Below are positions 8,764 to 16,360 of a DNA stretch of 64,000 nt, in pieces. Source of the stretch: Amycolatopsis rifamycinica. GTDB taxonomy: Bacteria > Actinomycetota > Actinomycetes > Mycobacteriales > Pseudonocardiaceae. Where the stretch lies: contig NZ_JMQI01000021.1 in assembly GCF_000695625.1 (NCBI RefSeq), forward strand, positions 1-64,000, given 5' to 3'. Both the position numbers and the translations under genes were made by a program. How positions within the stretch are numbered: the first letter of the stretch is position 1; the number at the start of each line of letters is the position of its first letter. The notes under the pieces are model-generated. The model made no database searches and had not been told where the DNA came from. It saw only the letters and a list, made by a program, of their open reading frames with translations.

Positions 8764-10800
8764 TCACGTCTGCGGTCGCCCGCCGGCCTCCCGGGCGTCG
8801 ACGATGTACTCCGCCAGCCGCTCGAAGTCACCCCTCCGCCCGAAGTGGTGCCGCTTGGTGCCGCGCACGATCAGCGGAACGGCCTCGTCGTTGCTCTCCT
8901 GTTCGTACAGCTTGAGCACGAGGATCTTCGGTTCACCCTGCCGCTTCACGTCGAGGTGCAGGACGGAATCGATCTCGCGGTTCGCCCACTCCGACTTCTT
9001 CAGGTTCGAGCTGGCGCACAGGAGCAGGAAGCGGCAGGTCATCAGCCCCTTCTCGATGGTTCTCCGCGTCGTGTCGCCCGGGAGCAGCTCGACGTCGTCG
9101 TACCAGGACCTGATCCCGTAGTCCCGCCACAGCCGGTCCTTGATTTCGCGGATCACCGGCTTGTCCGGACTCGCGTGGCACAGATAGACGTCGTACTCGA
9201 AGTCGGGTGGCTTCGCGCCGACCACGCCCTTCAGCGCTCTCAGCAGCTCGTTGCGCTGGTCGAGCGAAAGCTGGTCCACGCCGTGGGCGGCGAGCCACAG
9301 CACCATGATCGGTTCGGCGACGCGCCGGTAGCTCGTCGCCGCCCGGGTGAAGAAGTCGGGCAGGTTCACCCACAGGAGCGGGCACTGCGCCCCGGACAGC
9401 GTGACGGGCACCGGATCCCTCGTCTCGACGCTCCCCGACACCAGGACGAAGAGGCCGCGTTCCGCGGACGGCCGGCCGATCTTGCCGGTGACCTGGTCGA
9501 CGGTGAGGTGCAGGCCGGTGTCCACCGTGACGAGTTCCGTGTAGTTGAGAAGCTGGCGCAGGGTGGCCTGCCAGGCCTCCCTTTCACTGAGGCGTGCGGA
9601 GCTGCGGGCGTCGACGAGGCTCAGCGGCCCCCGGCGGTTGGCTCCCAGCAGGTAGGGAGCGACCTGCGCGGTGTGCTGCACGACGCGGTCGAGGATGAAC
9701 CGGTCGTACTGGCGCTTGGCGTCCTTGCCGGCTTCCGTGCCGGTGTTGGCCAGTTTCTCGTTGACCTCCTCGCTGATGAACGACAGGAGCGCCACGTCGG
9801 TCATGGCGACGAGGTCCGCGGTCCGGGTGCGCTTCAACGCCGCCGCGAGTTCACCGACGACTTCGCCGGCGCGGTGGGTGTGCTTGGGCTCGGCGGTGCC
9901 GCCGAACCCCGAACCCTCCAGGTTGTACACCCCGACCTCGCCGCGCAGGATGACGAACATCGACTCGCCGGGCTCGCCGACGCGGCAGATCACTTCGCCG
10001 GGAGTGCGCTCGACCAGGTGACCCAGCTTCAGCATTTCGGTCAGTTCTTCGGCCCGCAGGCTTTCGAGGAAGCTGCGGTTCTCGAGCGTGTCCGCCTTCA
10101 GGATTCGCGACGCGTCCTCGAGGTGGCTCGTGACGGCCTCGTCCTTCGCGTTGATCTGCGAGATCCGTTTCGCGTAGTAGAGCGCGCCCCAGCCGTCCTG
10201 CTTTTTCAGGCAGTTCTTCAACGAGGTCAGATCGTCGGTCTCGGCCTTCGCCCATCGTGACCTCGCGGTGCCGGAGGACATCAGCCAGAGCAGCTGGCGG
10301 ATCGAGGCGCGGTCCACCCGCAGGCGTTCGTCGTGGAATTCGACGTCCGCGGCCAGCGCGGACGAGGCGATCCCCCGCCGGAAGGTGTCGGAGACGACGA
10401 CTCCGTCGCCGGTGGCCTGCCTGATCAGCCAGCCGGCGAAGTTGATCCCGGCGCCCACCACCTGGGTGCGCATGTCGGCGCCGAAAAGCGTCGCGACGGA
10501 ACCGAGGTGGCCGGTCACGCGCAGGATGACCTGTTCTTCGCGCGCCCAAGCGGTCAGTTCGTCGATGAGCCGGACGGCGTCGGCCTGCCAGTCGTCGCCG
10601 AGGAAGACCACGTGCCCGCCGTCGCCACCCGAAGACCAGACCACTTTTCCCGGTTCACGACGATGTATCGCGTCACCGACGATCCGATTGATCGCCGCGA
10701 CCCGTCGCACCTGTTTCAGCTCGCTGGCCGAGGAATGGCCGAGGATGTCGCAGGACACCACCGCGACTTCCCGGAATTCGGTCGAATTTTCCCGATCCAC
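8764..10800 (-). CDS. Fused nucleotide cyclase-like / cNMP-binding / TIR protein (Pycsar-like, single chain)
   Basis: A 678-aa soluble protein with four regions. Residues 8-140 resemble a class III nucleotide cyclase, with metal-binding Asp18 (CDILGHS) and Asp60 (GGDGGHVVF) and Asn120 (GAGINFAG). Residues 243-353 are a cNMP-binding domain with phosphate cassette GEL (316-318) and RTAD (Arg326). Residues about 380-520 look like a second, degenerate cNMP fold (FVLVSGSVETR). Residues 535-668 are a TIR domain (YDVYLCHASPDK) with SEWANRE placing the NADase Glu at 609. Pycsar systems encode a pyrimidine cyclase and a separate cNMP-gated TIR effector; here both seem joined. I chose GTG at 10800 because GGAGGAGG ends six bases upstream; a GTG at 10836 lacks one. 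The gene is solitary. A non-defence signalling role remains possible. Confidence 0.85.
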   Translation of the reverse strand: MDRENSTEFREVAVVSCDILGHSSASELKQVRRVAAINRIVGDAIHRREPGKVVWSSGGDGGHVVFLGDDWQADAVRLIDELTAWAREEQVILRVTGHLGSVATLFGADMRTQVVGAGINFAGWLIRQATGDGVVVSDTFRRGIASSALAADVEFHDERLRVDRASIRQLLWLMSSGTARSRWAKAETDDLTSLKNCLKKQDGWGALYYAKRISQINAKDEAVTSHLEDASRILKADTLENRSFLESLRAEELTEMLKLGHLVERTPGEVICRVGEPGESMFVILRGEVGVYNLEGSGFGGTAEPKHTHRAGEVVGELAAALKRTRTADLVAMTDVALLSFISEEVNEKLANTGTEAGKDAKRQYDRFILDRVVQHTAQVAPYLLGANRRGPLSLVDARSSARLSEREAWQATLRQLLNYTELVTVDTGLHLTVDQVTGKIGRPSAERGLFVLVSGSVETRDPVPVTLSGAQCPLLWVNLPDFFTRAATSYRRVAEPIMVLWLAAHGVDQLSLDQRNELLRALKGVVGAKPPDFEYDVYLCHASPDKPVIREIKDRLWRDYGIRSWYDDVELLPGDTTRRTIEKGLMTCRFLLLCASSNLKKSEWANREIDSVLHLDVKRQGEPKILVLKLYEQESNDEAVPLIVRGTKRHHFGRRGDFERLAEYIVDAREAGGRPQT

Positions 10801-10943
10801 CGGCTGCCTCCTCCGCCCCGTGGCCGCGCGAACCACGGGGCGCCCTCGTCCGTTCGGGCCACATTACTGGGTGCGAGGAGGTGTGTCTCCGAGCGCGGAT
10901 GGCGGGCGTGGCGACGGACTGCCATTAGACGCGCTAATGTTGC

Positions 10944-10957
10944 CTAAGAAACCTTAG
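10944..10957. promoter_or_regulatory. Inverted repeat upstream of the LysE gene
   Basis: CTAAG-AAAC-CTTAG, a perfect 5-bp inverted repeat, lies in AT-richer DNA 37 bp before the lysE-type start. A weaker TTAG/CTAA repeat sits at 10925-10937. These are candidate operators for an amino-acid-responsive regulator. No lysG-type regulator gene is adjacent. Confidence 0.35.
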
Positions 10958-10993
10958 CTGGAGTAACGAGCGCGCCGCTCATACGGTGACCGG

Positions 10994-11605
10994 GTGCTGC
11001 CTCTCCTGCTGGCCGGGTTCGGGACCGGCCTGTCCTTGATCGTCGCCATCGGGTCCCAGAACGCGTTCTTGCTGCAACAAGGCCTGCGTGGGGGTGCGGT
11101 GGCGCCGCTGGTCGTCATCTGTGCCGTGTCCGACCTCGTGTTGATCGGGCTGGGCGTCAGCGGGATCGGGGCGGTGCTGGAGCGGTGGCCGACCGCCATC
11201 GGCGTCATTGCCGTCGGCGGCGGGTTGTTCCTGCTGGGGTACGGAGCGCTCGCCGCGCGGCGAGCGCTCAGGCCGTCCGTCATGACCGTGGGTGAGGAAC
11301 GGACGCCGCTGCGGAAGGCCGTGCTGGCCTGTGTGGCCTTCACCTGGCTCAACCCGCACGTCTACCTCGACACCGTGCTGCTGCTCGGCTCGGTCGCCGT
11401 CGCGCACGGGGATGGGCGGTGGTTGTTCGGGGCGGGGGCCGGGATCGCCAGCGCCGTCTGGTTCAGTGCCCTCGGGTTCGGGGCCAAACGGCTCGCCGGC
11501 GTGTTCGCGAAGCCGATGGCCTGGCGGGTGCTGGACGTCGTGATCGCCGTGACCATGACCGCGCTGGGGGTCGGCATGCTGCTCAGCCGCGTCCGTGGTG
11601 GCTGA
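10994..11605 (+). CDS. LysE/ArgO-type amino-acid exporter
   Basis: A 203-aa membrane protein with about six hydrophobic segments. It carries the family signature GSQNAFLLQQGLRG at about residues 17-30 and the conserved WLNPHVYLDT stretch near 119, both typical of LysE/ArgO exporters of basic amino acids. It starts with GTG. It is divergent from the cyclase-TIR gene and convergent with the SDR gene, ending five bases before it. The substrate (Lys, Arg or analogues) is inferred from the family only. Confidence 0.9.
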   Translation: MLPLLLAGFGTGLSLIVAIGSQNAFLLQQGLRGGAVAPLVVICAVSDLVLIGLGVSGIGAVLERWPTAIGVIAVGGGLFLLGYGALAARRALRPSVMTVGEERTPLRKAVLACVAFTWLNPHVYLDTVLLLGSVAVAHGDGRWLFGAGAGIASAVWFSALGFGAKRLAGVFAKPMAWRVLDVVIAVTMTALGVGMLLSRVRGG

Positions 11606-11609
11606 GTGT

Positions 11610-12383
11610 TCAGTCGCCGCCTCTGGCCATGATCCGTCGCGCGATGGCGAGGACGAGGCGGGTCGGCAGCAGCCGACCGAAGACGAAAGCGGTCAGCGCG
11701 TTGGCTTTGCCGTCGATGACCGCCGGTCCGGTGCCCGCGAGGGCACGCACCACGGTGGCGGCGACAGCTTCGGGGCTGCGCGTACCGCGGGCGTTCATCG
11801 GTGTCTTGGTGGGGCCGGGGCTGACCGCGACCACCCGGACCCCGGTGCCCCGGGTCTCGGCCCACAGCGCCTGGGTGAACGAGACGACGAACGCCTTCGT
11901 CGCCGAGTACACCGCCAGGTAGGGGGAGGGGATGTACCCGCCGGTGCTGGCGATGTTGACGACGGCCCCGTGGCCGCGGGCGACCATCGCGGGCACCAGA
12001 AGCGTGGTGAGCTCGGTCAAGGCGGTGACGTTGACGTCGATCAAGGACCGGAACCGGGCCGGATCGCCGTCGAGCGCCGGCCCGCGTGAGCTGACCCCGG
12101 CGTTGTTGACCAGCAGCTCCACCTCGATGCCCTCGTCGGCCAGCGTCTTGGCCAGCCGCGTCGGCGCGTCGGCGGCGGCGAGATCGAGGGGGACGGTGCG
12201 CACGGTCACGCCGTGCCGCCGGCTCAGCCGCTCGGCGGTCTCGTCGAGCTTGCCGGCGCTGCGGGCGACGAGGACGAGGTGCGCGCCGGAGGCGGCCAGC
12301 CGCTCGGCGATGGCCGCTCCGATGCCGGTGGAGGCGCCGGTGACGACGGCGAACTTGTCGCGCAGGTGCGTTGCTGTGGTCAT
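11610..12383 (-). CDS. Short-chain dehydrogenase/reductase
   Basis: A 257-aa classical SDR with TGASTGIG cofactor loop (about 15-22), NNAG (near 93) and catalytic Ser/YSATK (VNIASTGGY...VYSATK). The substrate is unknown; the sequence resembles actinobacterial SDRs often annotated as 3-oxoacyl-ACP-reductase-like. I chose ATG at 12383 rather than an ATG 93 bases upstream because the upstream stretch would run through the MerR-type promoter. A -10-like TTAGCG ends eight bases before the ATG, so the mRNA may be leaderless. Its expression is probably controlled by the divergent MerR regulator. Confidence 0.9.
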   Translation of the reverse strand: MTTATHLRDKFAVVTGASTGIGAAIAERLAASGAHLVLVARSAGKLDETAERLSRRHGVTVRTVPLDLAAADAPTRLAKTLADEGIEVELLVNNAGVSSRGPALDGDPARFRSLIDVNVTALTELTTLLVPAMVARGHGAVVNIASTGGYIPSPYLAVYSATKAFVVSFTQALWAETRGTGVRVVAVSPGPTKTPMNARGTRSPEAVAATVVRALAGTGPAVIDGKANALTAFVFGRLLPTRLVLAIARRIMARGGD

Positions 12384-12397
12384 GAACTCGACGCTAA

Positions 12398-12419
12398 ACC
12401 TTGACGTCCGTGTCAAGGT
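12398..12419 (-). promoter_or_regulatory. MerR-type operator within a 19-bp-spaced promoter
   Basis: ACCTTGAC-GTCCGT-GTCAAGGT is a 22-bp palindrome with perfect 8-bp arms. Read toward the SDR gene, TTGACC and TTAGCG are separated by 19 bp, with the palindrome in the spacer. This is the architecture MerR-family activators remodel. Confidence 0.75.
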
Positions 12420-12435
12420 CAAGGTGAACTGAGGC

Positions 12436-12825
12436 ATGCGCATCGGCGAGTTGAGCAAGGCGACCGGCGTCAGCACCCGGGCACTGCGCTACTACGAACA
12501 GCAGGGCCTGCTGCGCAGCGAGCGCCGGCCCAACGGGTACCGCGAGTACGCCCCCGATTCGATCGAGGTCGTCGCGTTCGTCCAGGACATGTTCCGGGCC
12601 GGTCTGTCTTCGGACGTGGTCCGGGACATCCTGCCGTGCGCCGGAGACGAGCGCCCGCGCGGCGACTGCGCCGCCCTCCTGGCGCGCGTCCAGCAGGTCC
12701 GCGACGAACTCCTGCGGCAGGAACAGCACATCGCCGAGCGCCGCCGGCGACTGGACTCCTATCTCGTCGACGGTTACGAGGCACTCCCGGGCCGGTGGGG
12801 CCTGCACCAAGCCGCGGGGTCATGA
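12436..12825 (+). CDS. MerR-family transcriptional regulator
   Basis: A 129-aa regulator with N-terminal winged helix (MRIGELSKATGVSTRALRYY, then GLLRSERRPNGYREY) and a long coiled-coil dimerisation helix at about 80-115 (LLARVQQVRDELLRQEQ...). Only two cysteines (Cys68 and Cys78) lie in the segment before the coiled coil, so metal or redox sensing is possible but not shown. It is divergent from the SDR gene across a textbook MerR operator. Its last six bases overlap the convergent YCII pseudogene. Confidence 0.92.
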   Translation: MRIGELSKATGVSTRALRYYEQQGLLRSERRPNGYREYAPDSIEVVAFVQDMFRAGLSSDVVRDILPCAGDERPRGDCAALLARVQQVRDELLRQEQHIAERRRRLDSYLVDGYEALPGRWGLHQAAGS

Positions 12826-13370
12826 CGGCCGCCCGCCGAATCGCCAGTGGTGAACCTCGATGGCGGCGTAGCGGTCCGGGGTGAGGGCGGCGCGTGCCGT
12901 GTCCGAATCCGGCGCACGCACCAGCGCCGCCGTACCCAGCCAGCGGACGCCGTTGTCGGACAGGAGCGGCCCGTAGGCGATGAGGCCCTCCCGGCCGGGT
13001 GGCACGGCGAGGTCGGCGGCCGGCCCCGAGCCGAGACCGAGCACGAGGTACCGGTGGCCACCGGTGCGGCCGCCGGGGAAGTCCCCATGGTGCGCCCCAG
13101 CGTGTTGCGCCACCGGCGCAGCAGCACATCGCGGTACACGCCGGCCTGGTAGTTGGGCTCGTCGAAGACGAACGCGCGGGCGGCGGCGAAATCGGGCAGG
13201 TCGACGATGTGCACGCTGCCGGTGGGCGTGTCGCCGTCGTCGGCGAGGGTCGGGCCGCGGGCGATCATCCGCGTCGCGTACCGGTCCATGTAAGACCAGT
13301 GCCCTTCCCGCAACTGCTCGCGTAGCGCCACGGAGCCGGGCCGATCGCGGTGGTAGCAGAAGAACTCCAT
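12820..13370 (-). pseudogene. Tandem YCII-domain protein, frameshifted
   Basis: The N-terminal part (13370 to about 13090, MEFFCYHRDRPGSVALREQL...) is a YciI/YCII-like ferredoxin-fold domain with the conserved HWSYMDRY segment. A second YCII domain (AYGPLLSDNGVRWLGTAALV) continues in another frame down to 12820. The two parts join if one base is restored in the CCCC run at 13083-13086 (GGGG on the coding strand). This is either a real one-base deletion or a sequencing error in a homopolymer. Function of intact YCII proteins is poorly defined. Confidence 0.75.
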
Positions 13371-13400
13371 GCCCTCAGTGTCCCCTCAAGCGGTGTCCTC

Positions 13401-13775
13401 TCAAGCGGTCTCCCAGGTGGTGCCGTCCGTGCGGGCGCCCCGCAGGCCCGGGAGCGGGAAGCCCTCCAGTGCCGACGTCGCGAAAGTCCGATGTGGACTC
13501 CACGACGTCGATCGCAGCAGGCGCCGGGACATGCCCGTCCAGCCCGCCGGGGTGGCGCTGACCACCCACGCGTCCGGCTCCGGGGCCGCGAAGCGAAGGG
13601 CTTGGCGCAGCCACGACGCCGCCGTCTCGGGCCAGGTCACCGTGGCCAGCACCGTGCCGCCCCACGCCGTGGCGAGTCGCTCGCCGTCCGCGCGGGAAGA
13701 GGTGTCCGTGCCGATCACGATGTGCCGGGCCCCGCCGATCAGGCCCAGGAGGGCCTCGAGTTCGAGGGACGTCAT
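13401..13775 (-). CDS. Unknown protein of the ogt operon
   Basis: A 124-aa protein with an N-terminal alpha/beta pattern (LLGLIGGARHIVIGTDTSSRADGERLATAWGG), no signal peptide and no membrane segment. I do not recognise the family. It overlaps the end of the 2OG-oxygenase gene by 4 bp (ATGA), so it is the last gene of the ECF sigma-ogt-oxygenase operon and may contribute to the same response. A short direct repeat (TCAAGCGGT twice) lies at its stop codon. Confidence 0.65.
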   Translation of the reverse strand: MTSLELEALLGLIGGARHIVIGTDTSSRADGERLATAWGGTVLATVTWPETAASWLRQALRFAAPEPDAWVVSATPAGWTGMSRRLLRSTSWSPHRTFATSALEGFPLPGLRGARTDGTTWETA

Positions 13776-14485
13776 GCCGCGTCGTGGAAGACGAGGCCGA
13801 GCGTGTGACGACGGCCCGTCCGGACCACCGAAACACCGTGGCGCACCGGGGCCGCCGACCAGCCGCGGGCCGAGCGGACCGGCCTGTCGCGGGTGGTGAA
13901 CACCAGGCCGCGGCCCTGCGGGACGAGCGTTGCCGTGCCGCGGGACTGGGCGCGCGGCCGCTGCTCGACCAGCAGGAACTCGCCGCCGGTGTGGTCGGTG
14001 CCCGGGTCGTTGAGGTTGATCACCACCTGCAGCGGGAACACCTTGTCGCCGTAGAGATCGCGGTGCAGCGCGTTCCAGCCGCCCGTCTCGTAGCGCAGCA
14101 GGATCGGTGTCGGCCGCCGCTTACCCGCGGCGTGGCACACCGCCAACCACTCGTCCAAAGTGGACGGCCACTCGGCCGGACGGCCGAGGCGCGCGGCCCA
14201 GTCCCGCGCGATCGGCAGCAGCCGCGGGTAGAGCGCCTGCCGCAGCCGCTGCACCGGTTCCGGGAACGGTGCGGCGAAGTAGTGGTAGTCGCCGTTGTCC
14301 CCGAAGCGGTGACGGCGCAGGTTCACCGTCGCCCGGAAGTGCGACGGCTCGTCCCACAGCGCGACCAGCCGCGCGCACTCGGCCGGGGTGAGCAGCTCCG
14401 GCAGGAGCGCGCAGCCGAGGTCGTCGAGCTCGGCGGCCACCGCGGCCCAGTCCGCCGCGGCGACGCGCTCTTCGAACGTCGTCAC
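13772..14485 (-). CDS. 2-oxoglutarate/Fe(II) oxygenase
   Basis: A 237-aa protein with a prolyl-4-hydroxylase/AlkB-like double-stranded beta-helix core. HRDLYGDKVFPLQVVINLND gives the HxD iron motif, and VRHGVSVVRTGRRHTLGLVFHD gives the distal His and 2OG-binding Arg. It is not a canonical AlkB. Its position directly after ogt, with a GTGA overlap, suggests alkylation repair or a related oxidative demethylation, but the substrate is unknown. Start GTG chosen for that overlap. Confidence 0.85.
   Translation of the reverse strand: MTTFEERVAAADWAAVAAELDDLGCALLPELLTPAECARLVALWDEPSHFRATVNLRRHRFGDNGDYHYFAAPFPEPVQRLRQALYPRLLPIARDWAARLGRPAEWPSTLDEWLAVCHAAGKRRPTPILLRYETGGWNALHRDLYGDKVFPLQVVINLNDPGTDHTGGEFLLVEQRPRAQSRGTATLVPQGRGLVFTTRDRPVRSARGWSAAPVRHGVSVVRTGRRHTLGLVFHDAA
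14153..14165. repeat. GTCCANNNTGGAC palindrome, copy 2
   Basis: GTCCAAAGTGGAC inside the 2OG-oxygenase gene. Confidence 0.85.
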
Positions 14486-15075
14486 GCCGCCTCCATCGTC
14501 AGCAGGACCCGCTTGGCTTCCTCGCCGCCGGCGTACTGGCCGTACGACCCGTCGGACCGGACCACCCGGTGGCACGGCACCACCACCGGCACCGGGTTGA
14601 GCGCGCACGCGGTGCCGACCGCGCGGACCGCCCTCGGGCTGCCGGCCGCCGCCGCCACCTGCGCGTAGCTTTCCGTGCGGCCGTAGGCGATCTCGGGCAG
14701 GTGGTCCAGCACCGCCCGGCGGAACCCCCGCGCCAGCCGGAGGTCCAGCGGGACGTCGAAGGCGTGCCGCTCGCCGGTGAAGTACTCGTCGAGCTGCCGC
14801 GCCACCGGATCGAGCCGGGCCGGCGCCCGGAGGATCCGCGGGCTGATCAGCGACGCCAGCTCGGCCAGCACGGCTTCGTGGTCCTGACGGTCGAACGCCA
14901 CCTTCACCAGCCCCTGCTCGGTCGCCGCCAGCAGCAGCGACCCGACCGGGGAGTCGACCGTGTGGTAGGCGACGTCCAGCAGCCCCCGGTCGGCAGCGTC
15001 GGCGACGAGCCGCTCGTGCATCACGCGCGAGTCGAGCAGGATCTCGTCGGTGAAGAACCGGAACATGTCCGTCAT
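14482..15075 (-). CDS. ogt: Methylated-DNA-protein-cysteine methyltransferase
   Basis: A 197-aa suicide repair protein that moves alkyl groups from O6-alkylguanine to its own cysteine. The C-terminal MGMT domain has VPCHRVV with the acceptor Cys and downstream YAGGEEAKRVLL; a helix-turn-helix-like segment (RAVGTACALNP) precedes it. There is an N-terminal ribonuclease-like domain. The stop and start overlap by 4 bp on both sides, coupling it to the sigma factor upstream and the 2OG oxygenase downstream. Confidence 0.95.
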   Translation of the reverse strand: MTDMFRFFTDEILLDSRVMHERLVADAADRGLLDVAYHTVDSPVGSLLLAATEQGLVKVAFDRQDHEAVLAELASLISPRILRAPARLDPVARQLDEYFTGERHAFDVPLDLRLARGFRRAVLDHLPEIAYGRTESYAQVAAAAGSPRAVRAVGTACALNPVPVVVPCHRVVRSDGSYGQYAGGEEAKRVLLTMEAA

Positions 15076-15542
15076 GAGTGCGCTCCTTCCAGGGGGTAGC
15101 CGGACCGCAGTGCCTTGACGCCGTCGGCGGCCGCCCGCCGCGCGGCGTCGGCGGTGCCGCCGGTGATCTCCGCGATCTCGCGGTACGGCAGCCCGGCCAG
15201 GTAGTGGTAGGCGACGGCGAGGCGCTGCTTGTCCGGCAGCCTCGCCAGCGCGTCCCACAGGTCGCCGTTCCACGCGTCCGCGCGGCCGGGCCGGTCCGGG
15301 ACCTCCCCGACCGGGACCGGGTGGCGGGCCCGCGCGCGGGTGACGTCGACGGCCTTGCGGTGGGCGATCGTGACGAGCCACGCCTGCACATTCGTGTCGG
15401 CGGGCAGATCCGGGTACGCCTTCAACGCGGCCAGGAAGGTTTCCGACCAGGCGTCTTCGGCGTCGGCCGGCCCGAGCACGGCCCGGCAGACCCGGAGGAC
15501 CATCGGCCCGTGCTCGGTCACGACTTGCTCGAACGGTGTCAC
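15072..15542 (-). CDS. ECF-type RNA polymerase sigma factor
   Basis: About 156 aa with sigma region 2 (PADAEDAWSETFLAALKAYP to LVTIAHRKAVDVTRAR, about 28-75) and region 4 (LARLPDKQRLAVAYHYLAGL, then REIAEITGG, about 100-150). There is no anti-sigma gene beside it. It heads a four-gene overlapping operon with ogt, so it probably activates its own alkylation-damage operon. The start is uncertain between GTG at 15542 and GTG at 15548; no strong Shine-Dalgarno discriminates them. Confidence 0.9.
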   Translation of the reverse strand: MTPFEQVVTEHGPMVLRVCRAVLGPADAEDAWSETFLAALKAYPDLPADTNVQAWLVTIAHRKAVDVTRARARHPVPVGEVPDRPGRADAWNGDLWDALARLPDKQRLAVAYHYLAGLPYREIAEITGGTADAARRAAADGVKALRSGYPLEGAHS

Positions 15543-15583
15543 GATCACACCAGGTAGACGTCCGGGAGCGCCGGAACGTGAGA

Positions 15584-16348
15584 TCACGGTTTCGCGGTAC
15601 CGGTCACGACGGTCGCTCCCACCTCGTCGCAGGAGTGCACCCGCGGCGACAACCCCGCCTCCGCGAGGATTTCCGCCAGCACGGGCGCCTGCCGTTCGCT
15701 CGATTCGATCAGCAGGGTCCCGCCGGGCGCGAGCCAGCCCGGCGCACCCGCGGCGACCCGGCGGGCGAGGTCGAGGCCGTCCGCGCCGCCGTCGAGCGCC
15801 ACCAGCGGCTCGTGCAGGCGAGCCTCCGGCGGCATCGTCGCGACGGCGTCCGAAGGCACGTACGGCACGTTCGCCAGCAGCACGTCGACCCGGCCGCGCA
15901 GGGCCGACGGCAATGCGTCGTAGAGATCGCCCCGGTGGACGTGGGCGTCCGGCAGGTTCAGCCGGGCGCACTCGACCGCGGCGGGTTCGACGTCGGCGGC
16001 GTGCAGCTCACGCGGCGGGCGCGCCGCGGCGAACGCGGCCCCCAGCGCGCCGGAGCCGCAGCACAGGTCGAGCACCACCGGGTCCGGGGGAGCGAGCGAG
16101 ACGGCCACGTCGACCAGGAACCCCGTGCGGTGCCGCGGCACGAACACCCCAGGCCGCACGGTGACGCGCAGGCCGTGGAACTCCGCCCAGCCCAGCAGGT
16201 GCTCCAGGGGCAGCCCGGCGACGCGGCGTTCGACGAGCGCGTCGAGTTCCGCGGGGGTCGTGGCGGCGGCGACGAGGAGATCGGCCTCGTCCTCGGCGAA
16301 CACGCAGCCCGCGGCGCGCAGCCGGGAGACGACGGTAGGAGTGTCCAA
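15584..16348 (-). CDS. PrmC/HemK-related N5-glutamine methyltransferase
   Basis: A 254-aa SAM-dependent methyltransferase with an N-terminal helical domain, SAM motif VLDLCCGSGALG (about 92-103) and the active-site tetrapeptide NVPY (about 160). Canonical PrmC has NPPY; NVPY is found in the PrmC-related actinobacterial subfamily. A true prmC is expected elsewhere beside prfA, so the substrate of this copy is unknown. It shares the strand with the L,D-transpeptidase gene, 12 bp apart. Confidence 0.88.
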   Translation of the reverse strand: MDTPTVVSRLRAAGCVFAEDEADLLVAAATTPAELDALVERRVAGLPLEHLLGWAEFHGLRVTVRPGVFVPRHRTGFLVDVAVSLAPPDPVVLDLCCGSGALGAAFAAARPPRELHAADVEPAAVECARLNLPDAHVHRGDLYDALPSALRGRVDVLLANVPYVPSDAVATMPPEARLHEPLVALDGGADGLDLARRVAAGAPGWLAPGGTLLIESSERQAPVLAEILAEAGLSPRVHSCDEVGATVVTGTAKP

Positions 16349-16360
16349 CGGGGAAGGAGC

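Noticed and set aside
8079..10800. tetR as the regulator of the cyclase-TIR gene
   Set aside because: The two genes are convergent, and the tetR operator-like palindrome lies on the other side, beside the monooxygenase.
8764..10836. GTG at 10836 as start of the cyclase-TIR gene
   Set aside because: It lacks a Shine-Dalgarno and adds only a basic, low-complexity 12-residue segment, whereas GTG 10800 has GGAGGAGG at ideal spacing.
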